This document shows positions 17,661 through 25,503 of a stretch of 64,000 bases of DNA, in pieces. Position 1 is the stretch's first letter. Each line of letters opens with the position of its first letter. The notes below the pieces were generated by a model. It saw only the letters and a program-made list of their open reading frames with translations. It did no database searches and was not told where the DNA came from. The position numbers and the translations under genes are program-made. Source of the stretch: Palsa-506 sp963709075 (GTDB taxonomy: Bacteria > Actinomycetota > Actinomycetes > Streptosporangiales > Streptosporangiaceae); contig CAVPUY010000017.1 in NCBI GenBank assembly GCA_963709075.1, positions 171,497 to 235,496 on the forward strand, written 5' to 3'.

Positions 17661-18789
17661 CGGCCGGGCCGCGGAGCCGGCGATCATGGCGGCGGCACAA
17701 GCCGCGGCCGGCCAGGGTCCGGCGATGGACGCGCACGACGGCGCGGAGACCGCGATCATCGAGACCCGCGACGTTTCCAAGCACTTCTCCGCCGGGCGCG
17801 CCTCGACCGGCTGGACAGCAACCGGCCGGGCACGGGCGACGCTCAAGGCCGTCGACGGCGTCTCGCTGGCCATCCGCCGCGGCGAGACGCTTGCGCTGGT
17901 CGGCGAGACCGGCTCGGGCAAGACCACCTTCGGCCGGCTGCTGCTCGGCCTTTACCAGCCGACCAGCGGCGACATCCTCTACCAGGGCCACAGCATCCTG
18001 GATCGTAAGGGCGAGGCCGCCCGCGCCGTCCGGCGACAGATCCAGGGCGTCTTCCAGGACCCGTACTCCTCGCTCAACCCGACGATGACGGTCGGCCAGT
18101 CGCTCGCCGAGGTCCTGAAGGTCCACCGGGTCGTCCGCCGGCAGGACCGCGCCCAGAAGGTAGCCGAGCTGCTGGAGACCGTCGGCCTCTCCCCGGCCCA
18201 GGCGTCCCACCGGCCGCTGGCGTTCAGCGGCGGAGAGCGCCAGCGAGTGGGCATCGCCCGCGCGCTGGCCGTCAGCCCCGAAATCGTGATCGCCGACGAG
18301 CCGCTGTCCGCCCTGGACGTGTCGATCCAGGCTCAGGTACTGAACCTGATGATCAGGCTGCAGGACGAGCGCGGCCTGACCTACTTGTTCGTCACCCACG
18401 ACCTCGACGTCGCGCGGCACATCAGCCAGCGCACTGCCGTCCTCTACCTCGGCCGGGTGGTCGAGTACGCGCCCACCGAGAGCATTTTCGCCGAGCCGCT
18501 GCACCCCTATACCCATGCACTCGTCAAGGCCGCGCCCAGGCTCACGACCGAGCGCAAGACCGTCAAGCCAGCCCTCACCGGCGACATCCCGAACGCGATC
18601 GAGCGCCCGCAGGGTTGTCACTTCCACCCGCGCTGCCCGTTCGTCATGCCCGTCTGCAAGGAGCAGGAGCCGCCACTCCGGCAGCTCACGGAAACCAAGT
18701 CGGTGGCCTGCCACCTGCACGATCCGGCCATGCAGTCCGCCATGACTCCGGGTGAGCCGGGGGCCGGCCAGGGGACGCCCTCCGGCTAG
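17641..18789 (+). CDS. Oligopeptide-type ABC transporter ATP-binding protein (DppF/OppF type)
   Basis: About 382 aa. Walker A is GETGSGKTT, the Q-loop is in QGVFQDPYSSLNP, the signature is FSGGERQRVGIARAL, Walker B is IVIADEPLSALD and the switch His is in FVTHDLD. The C-terminal oligo_HPY domain follows (HPYTHALVKAAP, then GCHFHPRCPF with paired Cys). DppF-type proteins pair with a DppD-type ATPase, and the transporter operon at 33.1-37.7 kb has only one ATPase. This gene is therefore likely its missing partner although 15 kb away, and the same operator core precedes both. It is co-transcribed with the SDR (20-bp overlap). Confidence 0.9.
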   Translation: MPVTADNGRAAEPAIMAAAQAAAGQGPAMDAHDGAETAIIETRDVSKHFSAGRASTGWTATGRARATLKAVDGVSLAIRRGETLALVGETGSGKTTFGRLLLGLYQPTSGDILYQGHSILDRKGEAARAVRRQIQGVFQDPYSSLNPTMTVGQSLAEVLKVHRVVRRQDRAQKVAELLETVGLSPAQASHRPLAFSGGERQRVGIARALAVSPEIVIADEPLSALDVSIQAQVLNLMIRLQDERGLTYLFVTHDLDVARHISQRTAVLYLGRVVEYAPTESIFAEPLHPYTHALVKAAPRLTTERKTVKPALTGDIPNAIERPQGCHFHPRCPFVMPVCKEQEPPLRQLTETKSVACHLHDPAMQSAMTPGEPGAGQGTPSG

Positions 18790-18992
18790 CGACCAGCCGG
18801 GTATGGTCAAGAGATACCAGGCCGCTCCTGTTACTTCCGGTGACCGCCGGTCCGTGCTTGTGTATGGGTCCGCCCGCTCGCGGTGCGGCCGGCCCGGTGC
18901 GGGCGCTGGCCCGTGAGGCTCGCGGCGCGGCCGGGCGTTCGCGGGCGCCTGGTCGTTGCGGCACCAGCGTCGCGGAGCAGGCCGGCCAGTGG

Positions 18993-19107
18993 GTTCCGCT
19001 GCGAAAGGAGCTGACGAGGTTCTGGACCAGCGAGGTCCCGGTGGCCGGCATCATCGCGCTCGCATTCAACCTGCGGGCCGCGATCACCAGCCTGCCGCTG
19101 GGTTCAC
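18993..19107 (+). pseudogene. Remnant of a CynX/NimT-type MFS transporter N-terminus
   Basis: One frame reads RKELTRFWTSEVPVAGIIAL, AFNLRAAITSLP, which closely resembles the first membrane helix and the NLRxAITSLPP signature of CynX/NimT-type permeases. The similarity stops after about 40 residues and no further membrane helices follow in any frame. It is seen as a decayed or truncated copy. It lies in the 743-bp stretch between the ABC ATPase (end 18789) and the SARP fusion (start 19533), which otherwise holds no convincing intact gene. Confidence 0.4.
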
Positions 19108-19363
19108 GCCGGGAAGTCCCGCCACCGACCGGCCGCGGGAGTGGCTTGCGCTGCCCGGCGGCCGGATCAGGCCAGTTGTCTCGGTGCCGGGGGGTGATGG
19201 CGGTCCTCCCGAACTGCTGGCGCAGGCCACATGGCTGGCCCGGCTCCGGCCGGCCTGCCAGTGCGGCAGGCGGCGGCTGGGCAGCGGCCGGACCTGCGGC
19301 AGCCAGGAGTGCGTGGCCAGGCTGCGCGGCCAGGAAGGCGGGATCGTCACTCCGCGGTACTGA
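19105..19363 (+). CDS. Possible small Cys-rich protein or gene fragment
   Basis: An open frame ends with a TGA near 19361-19363 and reads PREWLALPGGRIRPVVSVPG, then ACQCGRRRLGSGRTCGSQEC. The CxC-x8-C-x4-C pattern could bind zinc. There is no clear start codon or ribosome site, so this may be the tail of a broken gene adjoining the MFS remnant. Codon usage is unremarkable for the window. Low confidence. Confidence 0.3.
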
Positions 19364-19532
19364 GGTCGCCCGCGAGCGCGTCTGCTGCGAGTTCGGTTGG
19401 TCAGCTGAGGCGTGACCTGGGTCGATTTCCGCGCGCCAGCTGCCGATTACGGTCGGCTTACCGGCACTTGGATACGCTCTTCGCATGGCCGCGGCGGTCC
19501 CGTGCCGCGCGTCTGCGGATGAGAGGCGCAGG

Positions 19533-21650
19533 GTGGAGTTCCACGTCCTTGGTCCGCTGGAGGTGGCATCCGGCGGACGACCGCTTTCGGTCGGGGGCAC
19601 CCGGACCCGGGCGGTGCTTGCATTCCTGCTCATAAACGCGAACGCCGTGGTGTCCGCCGACCGGCTGGCGGACGAGTTGTGGCCCGGCCTTGCGCCCGGC
19701 CGCGCGGCCGCGAACCTGCACGTGCGCCTCTCGGAACTGCGCAAGGCGCTTCGGTCGGTCAGAGAGGAAGATCGGCTCGCCACCCGGGCTCCTGGCTATG
19801 TCCTGCGAGTCGCGCCCGACGAGCTGGACGTGCTGCGGTTCCAGCAGCTCGCGGCCAGCGGGCGTGCAGCGCTGGCCGCAGGGGACGCGGCCACCGCCGT
19901 CCGGCTCCTTGACGAGTCGCTGGCTGTGTGGCGAGGGCCGGCGCTGGCCGACCTCGGCGATCTTCAGTTCGCCGCGGCGGAGCAGGCACGGCTGGAGGAG
20001 GAACGCCTTGGCGTCCTGGAGTCAAGGGTGGACGCGCAGCTCATGTGCGGACGCCATCGGGAGCCGATCGCAGAACTCGAGACGCTGACCACCACGCACC
20101 CGCTGCGTGAGCGGTTCTGGTCCCAGCGCCTGCTGGCGCTGTACCGCGCTGGCCGCCAGGCCGACGCGCTGCGTGCCTACCGCGAGCTGCGCTGCACCCT
20201 CATCGACCAGCTCGGGATCGAGCCCGGGCCCGAGCTGCGCGACCTCCAGGCGCGGATTCTGCGCCAGGACTCAGCGCTCGAATACCGGTGCGCTCGACAG
20301 ACGGGCGCCCCGGCACAGCCGGAGACTCGGTACGCCCAGAACGGGGAAATCCACCTCGCCTACCAGGTGCTCGGACAGGGCGAAAGCGACATCGTGTTCG
20401 TGCCGGGGGCGATGAGCCACCTCGACCTGCTATGGGAAGACCCCGAGACCGCCGGCTTCTTTCAGCGCCTCGCGACACTCGGTCGCCTGATCCTGTTCGA
20501 CAAGCGTGACACGGGATTGTCGGACCGGGCGCCGGCCTACTCAACGCTGGAAGAGCGCATGGATGATGTCCGGGCCGTGATGCACGCGGCCGGCTCAGCC
20601 GAAGCCGCCCTGTTCGGCTACTCCGAGGGCGGCCCGATGAGCATCCTGTTCGCGGCCACGTACCCGGAACGGGTCAGCTCCCTGATCCTTGGGGCGGCGA
20701 CCGCGCGTTATCGCCGGACAGCCGACTACCCGTGCGGACGAGGGTCAGATGAGATGCTCGATTCCCTCGAGAAGATCGCCGCACACCGGTGGGGACAAGG
20801 GGCAACCATCGACTGGTTCCTTCCCAGCCGCGCAAGCTCACCACAGGCACGGCAGATGTTCGCGCGCTTCGAGCGGATGTCCGTCAGCCCAAGCGCGTTC
20901 CTGCGGACCGTCCGGATGGTCCGTAAGATCGACGTCCGCGCGGTACTGCCGGCGATTCACGTGCCGACGCTTGTGATACAGCGCCTCGACGACATCATGA
21001 CCCCCCCATGTCACGGACGCTACCTCGCATCCCATATAGCCGGCGCCCGCTACTTCGAGCAGCCCGGGGATCACGCTCTGCGGTTCGCCGGAAGCGGAGA
21101 CATCGACCGGCTGTTCGACGAGATCGAGGACTTCCTCACTGATGCCTCGCATCGCCGCGATCCCGAACGCGTGCTCACCACGATCCTGCTCGCCGAGGCG
21201 GTACACAGCACAGCTCACCCGGACCGGGCCAGCGACCTCCCCCAGGCCGGCCACCTGGATGCCCATAATGCCGCCATCAGCCAGCGAGTACGCTGCTACC
21301 GCGGTCGCCTGCGGCAGAGCACCGCACACAGCATCCTCGCCACCTTCGACGCGCCCGGGCAAGCAATTCGCTCCGCAGCCGCCATCCGCGGCGACGCCGC
21401 CGCACACAGAATCCAGCTACGCGCCGGGATCCACACCGGTGAAGTGGACCTGGCCGGCGACCAGATCGGGGGAATCTCTGTCGACATCGCCCGCCGCGTC
21501 ACCGCCCATGCGCAGCCTGCCGAGATCCTCGTCTCCCGGACAGTCAAAGACCTGGTCGTCGGATCCGGGATCTCGTTCGCCGACCGCGGCTCGCACGAAC
21601 TGACCGGGGCCACGGACAGCTGGCCCCTCTTCGCGGTCACTGGCCTATAG
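19533..21650 (+). CDS. SARP regulator fused to alpha/beta hydrolase and degenerate class III cyclase domain
   Basis: 705 aa, three modules. Residues 1-95 form an OmpR-type winged helix of SARP regulators (VEFHVLGPLEVASGGRPLSV, then ADRLADELWPG). Residues about 95-245 are the bacterial transcriptional activation domain (WRGPALADLGDLQFAAAEQA, then LGIEPGPELRDLQARIL). Residues about 270-520 are an alpha/beta hydrolase with Ser in FGYSEGGPM (about 364), Asp in RLDDIM (about 485) and His in GDHALRF (about 512). Residues about 545-700 align with class III nucleotidyl cyclases, but the metal-binding FTDIVGST is LLAEAVHST and the GDG loop is lost (QSTAHSILATFD), so it is probably inactive. GTG 19533 has GAGAGG at 6 nt; ATG 19485 is an alternative. 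Probably a ligand-sensing regulator. Confidence 0.88.
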   Translation: MEFHVLGPLEVASGGRPLSVGGTRTRAVLAFLLINANAVVSADRLADELWPGLAPGRAAANLHVRLSELRKALRSVREEDRLATRAPGYVLRVAPDELDVLRFQQLAASGRAALAAGDAATAVRLLDESLAVWRGPALADLGDLQFAAAEQARLEEERLGVLESRVDAQLMCGRHREPIAELETLTTTHPLRERFWSQRLLALYRAGRQADALRAYRELRCTLIDQLGIEPGPELRDLQARILRQDSALEYRCARQTGAPAQPETRYAQNGEIHLAYQVLGQGESDIVFVPGAMSHLDLLWEDPETAGFFQRLATLGRLILFDKRDTGLSDRAPAYSTLEERMDDVRAVMHAAGSAEAALFGYSEGGPMSILFAATYPERVSSLILGAATARYRRTADYPCGRGSDEMLDSLEKIAAHRWGQGATIDWFLPSRASSPQARQMFARFERMSVSPSAFLRTVRMVRKIDVRAVLPAIHVPTLVIQRLDDIMTPPCHGRYLASHIAGARYFEQPGDHALRFAGSGDIDRLFDEIEDFLTDASHRRDPERVLTTILLAEAVHSTAHPDRASDLPQAGHLDAHNAAISQRVRCYRGRLRQSTAHSILATFDAPGQAIRSAAAIRGDAAAHRIQLRAGIHTGEVDLAGDQIGGISVDIARRVTAHAQPAEILVSRTVKDLVVGSGISFADRGSHELTGATDSWPLFAVTGL

Positions 21651-21879
21651 GGCGCACGCGGTCGTGGGCAGGCACGCTGTCTCGGGTTAGCTGAAGCGGA
21701 AGCGGGCGGATCGTTCGCCAAGGTTGTGCTGCTTGCCTCCTCAGCGCAGGATTCTCCCTGGGCGTAGATTCCGGGGCACGCCAAAGGCGGGGTGCATGCC
21801 TGGCGCTCCGCGAGCAGGTGGGGTGCGAGGCCCGGATCCGGGCCGGCTGCCCGGGCCGCTCCGGCCGGGCTGACACCGG

Positions 21880-22251
21880 CTACGCAATGCCGAAGCTGTT
21901 GATCTTCTCCGGGTAGATGCGGATAAATGCCTCGCCGAATCCCGGCCCCAGCTGCGCGCCGCCGGTCGGGATCGCCTCGGCGCGGCCGCGGATCTCCAGG
22001 AAGCGCGGCGTCCACGGATCGGTGGACGCGAGGTCGTCAACGACGATCGCCGCCCATCCGCTGGCCTGCACATCCCGGTACTTCTTGGTGGTCGCGACGT
22101 GGTGACCGCCGACGTCGACCGTGCCGAGGCCGGCGTTGTAGCGGAACGACGTCGGCACGACGTGCGGTTTGTGGTCGGCGCCAGCGGTGGCGAGCCGCCC
22201 AAGCAATTGGCTTGCCAGGTACTCGATATGTGCGGCGGTCAGCTCAGCCAT
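21880..22251 (-). CDS. PPOX-class F420-dependent oxidoreductase
   Basis: 123 aa split-beta-barrel protein. The typical N-terminus is MAELTAAHIEYLASQLLGRL, ATAGADHKPHVVPTSFRYN. It continues with TKKYRDVQASGWAAIVVDDL, RFLEIRGRAEAI and the C-terminal IRIYPEKINSFGI. The PEKINSFGI ending is common in small F420-binding PPOX-class enzymes. ATG 22251 was chosen at the family start. The 229 bp between it and the SARP fusion contain no recognised feature. Substrate unknown. Confidence 0.88.
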   Translation of the reverse strand: MAELTAAHIEYLASQLLGRLATAGADHKPHVVPTSFRYNAGLGTVDVGGHHVATTKKYRDVQASGWAAIVVDDLASTDPWTPRFLEIRGRAEAIPTGGAQLGPGFGEAFIRIYPEKINSFGIA

Positions 22252-22255
22252 CCAC

Positions 22256-22360
22256 TCAGTTAACACGCTGAGCGCAGGCCGCGCCATGCCGGGGCAGCGC
22301 GATGACCATGCTCACGATGCTGAGGGCGAAGAAGGCCGAGAACGCGAACCTGCGGGGGGT
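22256..22360 (-). pseudogene. Possible remnant C-terminus of a membrane transporter
   Basis: Downstream of the response-regulator stop, one frame reads RRFAFSAFFALSIVSMVIAL then PRHG and stops at 22256-22258, five bases before the PPOX gene start. The pattern is that of a last MFS membrane helix with a basic flank. It could also be chance in a short intergenic segment. Confidence 0.25.
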
Positions 22361-23094
22361 CAGTCCTGGCTGGAATCCTGCCGGGGGGGCGCCAGCCCGG
22401 TCTCGTAGGCAAGGACTACGGCCTGTACCCGGTCTCGTAGCTGGAGCTTGCCGAGGATCCGGGCTACGTGCGTCTTGACCGTGGCCTCGCTGAGGGTCAG
22501 CTGCGCGGCGAGTTCGGCGTTGCTCAGGCCGCGGGCCAGCAGCCTGAGCACCTCAAGCTCCCGCGGCGTCAGCTCGGACAGGTTGCCGTGCACGACTGTG
22601 CTGCTGGCCGCACGCGGCGCGAACCGCTCAACGAGCCGCCGGGTGATGGACGGCGCCAGCAGCGCGTCGCCCGAGCGGACCATCCGCACCGCGGCGACAA
22701 GCTGCTCGGGAGTGACGTCCTTGAGCAGGAAGCCGCTGGCGCCTGCGGTGAGCGCGGCGTAGACGTACTGGTCGAGATCGAATGTGGTCAGAATGATGAT
22801 CCGGCAGCCGGAGCCGACCCGGCTGGCCAGGATGTGGCGGGTGGCCTCAAGGCCGTCCATCTCGGGCATCCGGATATCCATCAGAACCACATCGGGCCGG
22901 TGCTTGAGCACGGCCGCGATGGCCTGCCCGCCATCGGCCGCCTCGGCCACCACGGGAATGCCTGCCGCGCCGAGGATCATGCGGAAGCCACCGCGGACCA
23001 GAGTCTGATCGTCAGCGATCACCACGCGCGGCGCGCTTTCGGCTGACCCGTAATCGAGCGGCGCGGGACCGGCCGGCCCGGAGGCCCCGCTCAC
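22360..23094 (-). CDS. NarL/LuxR-family response regulator
   Basis: 244 aa. The receiver domain has acidic DD in VVIADDQTLVRGG, phosphoacceptor Asp about 73 in VVLMDIRMPEMDG, Thr in IIILTTFD and Lys in GFLLKDVTP. The C-terminal LuxR helix-turn-helix is LTPRELEVLRLLARGLSNAE, then LSEATVKTHVARILGKL. It overlaps the kinase stop by 4 bp (ATGA) and forms a two-component system with it. The likely target is the divergent MacB-type exporter starting at 24774, a common arrangement. Confidence 0.93.
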   Translation of the reverse strand: MSGASGPAGPAPLDYGSAESAPRVVIADDQTLVRGGFRMILGAAGIPVVAEAADGGQAIAAVLKHRPDVVLMDIRMPEMDGLEATRHILASRVGSGCRIIILTTFDLDQYVYAALTAGASGFLLKDVTPEQLVAAVRMVRSGDALLAPSITRRLVERFAPRAASSTVVHGNLSELTPRELEVLRLLARGLSNAELAAQLTLSEATVKTHVARILGKLQLRDRVQAVVLAYETGLAPPRQDSSQD

Positions 23095-24653
23095 CGGAGA
23101 TCCGCGGCCACGGGCACCCGGCCGCCAGGCCCGGCTGGCTCAGGCCCGGCTGGCTCATGGCCCGGAGGCTGCTGGCCTGACGGCAGCGGGCCAACCGGAA
23201 TGCGGGCACGGACAATCCACCCGCCGCCCGGCCGGGGCCCGGCGTCAAACTCGCCCCCGTACAGTGCCGTCCGCTCGCGCAGGCCGAGCAGCCCCCGCCC
23301 GGCACCGGGGACGGCGGGGATCACCGGTCCCGCGGCCGGGATCGGCCGCCCGTCGTCAGCCACTTCCACCACGAAATCGCCATCGCGGCAGTCCAGCCTG
23401 ACGCTGGTCCGCGGCTTCCCGACGTGCTTGAGCACATTGGTCAGTGCCTCCTGGACGATACGGAACGCCGCCAGGTCCAGGCCCGGCGGCAGGCCTGGCG
23501 GCACGTCGCCGACATGCAGCTCGACCGGCAGCCCGGCCGCGGTCACCCCGTCGATGAGCGACTGGAGCTGCCCGAGACCCGGCTGCGGCCGCAGATCCTG
23601 GCCGGCCAGGGCACCATCCCCCGCCGCATCGTCCGCCGCGGCGGCACCGTCCGCCGCGGCAGACGGGCTGAGCAGGCCGAGCAGATGACGCAACTCGGTC
23701 ATCGCTGCCCGCCCGCTGGATTCCACTGCCAGCATCGCCGCCCTGGCGTCGTCCGGAGAGTCGGCAAGTACCTGCCGCGCCGCGCCGGCCTGCACGATCA
23801 TCACGCTGACGTTATGCGTCACCACGTCGTGCAGTTCGCTGGCGATGCGGGCCCGCTCCAGCTCAATGGCCCGCCGGGTGGCGGCCTCGTGCTCGGCCCG
23901 CAGCCGGCGCATCCGGTCCCTGGCGTGCATCGCATTGCTGAAGACCGTGATCGAGACCAGCGAGACCAGCACCAGCAGGGCCGCGAGGCGCCACGACCCG
24001 GCCGGCGCGGCCCCTAGCGCCGGGAGATGCGGTCCGAGCGGCGGAAGCGGCCGGACTGGCCGGAGTGGCCGGAGCAGCCGGAGGACAGCTCCGGAATGAC
24101 GCGCAGGTGCCACGTTCCAGAACGCCACGGCCACGAGCACGCCCGCCGCGGGCACGCTCAGCAGCGCCGCGTTGCGGAACCGGCTGTATGCCACCGCCGA
24201 GGCGGCGGCGAAAACCACGGCCAGGAAGGTGACATCCGTGGCGTACCGGCTGGTCACGAGCACGCCGAGCACCAGCACCAGGAACGCTGCCAGCGGAAAG
24301 CGCCTGCGCGCCGCGAGCGGCACCGTCGTGACCACGGCAGCCGCGATCGCCCGCCACGGAATCGCGCCAGCCGTCCCGGCCGCCGACCCGAAAGAATACA
24401 GCCGTCCATTGATCGTCAGCCGGCCGGACGGGCCCGAGTAGCGGGAGTAGCTGAACCACGCGGCGGTCACCGCCGCCGCCACGACGAGCGCGGCAAGCGC
24501 CACATCGATGAGGACAGCGCGCCTCGGCAGCACAGCACGCGGTTCAGCTGACCGGACGAAGGCCAGGGCCTGTCCCGGCCGGGCGCGGGCCGGCACCCGT
24601 GTGTCCTCGCTCACCAACCCAGTATCGCCTGGCTGCGGCATTTCGGCGTCCAT
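23091..24653 (-). CDS. Membrane sensor histidine kinase (HisKA_3 type)
   Basis: About 520 aa. The N-terminal half has several membrane helices (LIDVALAALVVAAAVTAAWF, PLAAFLVLVLGVLVTS, FLAVVFAAASAVAYS, LAALLVLVSLVSITVFS). A coiled linker precedes the HisKA_3 phosphoacceptor helix RARIASELHDVVTHNVSVMI (His about 272). The ATPase domain has FRIVQEALTNVLKH (N box), VEVADDG (G1) and GRGLLGLRERTALYGG (G2). The start is uncertain: ATG 24653, ATG 24641 and GTG 24617 are in frame and none has a strong ribosome site. A Pro/Arg/Leu repeat (LRPLRPVRPLPPLGPHLP) lies in an extracytoplasmic or linker segment. Confidence 0.9.
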   Translation of the reverse strand: MDAEMPQPGDTGLVSEDTRVPARARPGQALAFVRSAEPRAVLPRRAVLIDVALAALVVAAAVTAAWFSYSRYSGPSGRLTINGRLYSFGSAAGTAGAIPWRAIAAAVVTTVPLAARRRFPLAAFLVLVLGVLVTSRYATDVTFLAVVFAAASAVAYSRFRNAALLSVPAAGVLVAVAFWNVAPARHSGAVLRLLRPLRPVRPLPPLGPHLPALGAAPAGSWRLAALLVLVSLVSITVFSNAMHARDRMRRLRAEHEAATRRAIELERARIASELHDVVTHNVSVMIVQAGAARQVLADSPDDARAAMLAVESSGRAAMTELRHLLGLLSPSAAADGAAAADDAAGDGALAGQDLRPQPGLGQLQSLIDGVTAAGLPVELHVGDVPPGLPPGLDLAAFRIVQEALTNVLKHVGKPRTSVRLDCRDGDFVVEVADDGRPIPAAGPVIPAVPGAGRGLLGLRERTALYGGEFDAGPRPGGGWIVRARIPVGPLPSGQQPPGHEPAGPEPAGPGGRVPVAADLR

Positions 24654-24773
24654 CGTGCTGGGTAGCCGGATACATCGCAAGGATGACCGGCCAGCCAGCA
24701 TGCGCCAGCGAGGTACGGCATCTGCATCCTGCGGCCGACGCCAGCAGCGGGCTGGCCGGCCAGCGTGGCGTCC

Positions 24774-25503
24774 ATGGATGAACTGATACGGCTCAGCGAA
24801 GTGACGAAACGGTATGACGATGACGGCCAGCCCGCGGTGGATGGCGTCAGCCTGGAGATCGCGGCCGGCGAGGCGGTGGCGGTGATGGGGCCCTCGGGCA
24901 GCGGGAAGTCGACGCTGCTGAACCTGATCGCCGGCCTGGACCGGCCGACCAGCGGCGCCGTCACCGTCGCCGGACAGCGGATCGACAAGCTCAGCGAGAC
25001 CGGCGTCGCCCGGTTCCGGCGCGACCAGGTCGGCATGATCTTCCAGTTCTTCAACCTGCTGGACGACCTGACCGTCATGGACAACGTGCTGCTGCCCGCC
25101 CAGCTCACCGGCATGCCCAGGGCGAAGGCCCGGGCCAGGGCCGCGGAACTGCTGGCGGCGCTGCGGATCGAGCGGCACCGTGACGCCTACCCGGGCCGGC
25201 TGTCCGGCGGCGAGCGGCAGCGGGTGGCGATCGCCCGTGCGCTGGTGAACCGGCCCGCGCTGCTGCTCGCCGACGAGCCGACCGGAGCGCTGGACACCGC
25301 CGACCGGCCAGGAGATCGGCGAACTGCTGCTCGACCTCAACGCCTCCGGGCAGAGCCTGGTCCTGGTCACGCACAACCCGGACCTGGCGGCGCGCTATGC
25401 CGGCCGCACGATCCGGCTGGTGGACGGCCGGATCGCCGGTGACGGCGAAGTCGCTGCCGACGGCCCGGCGGCCAGCAGCGTCGTCGCGCAGGTGCGGCCA
25501 TGA
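24774..25503 (+). CDS. MacB/LolD-type ABC transporter ATP-binding protein (one frameshift)
   Basis: About 242 aa. Walker A is MGPSGSGKSTLLN, the Q-loop is MIFQFFNLLDDLTVMDN, the signature is LSGGERQRVAIARALVNRPA and Walker B is LLLADEPTGALD. An indel near 25305 splits the D-loop from the tail; the tail, with switch His in LVLVTHNPDLA and RTIRLVDGRI, continues in the next frame. The stop at 25501-25503 overlaps the permease start (ATGA). Such ATPases serve FtsX-type permeases in export or mechanotransmission. Confidence 0.88.
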
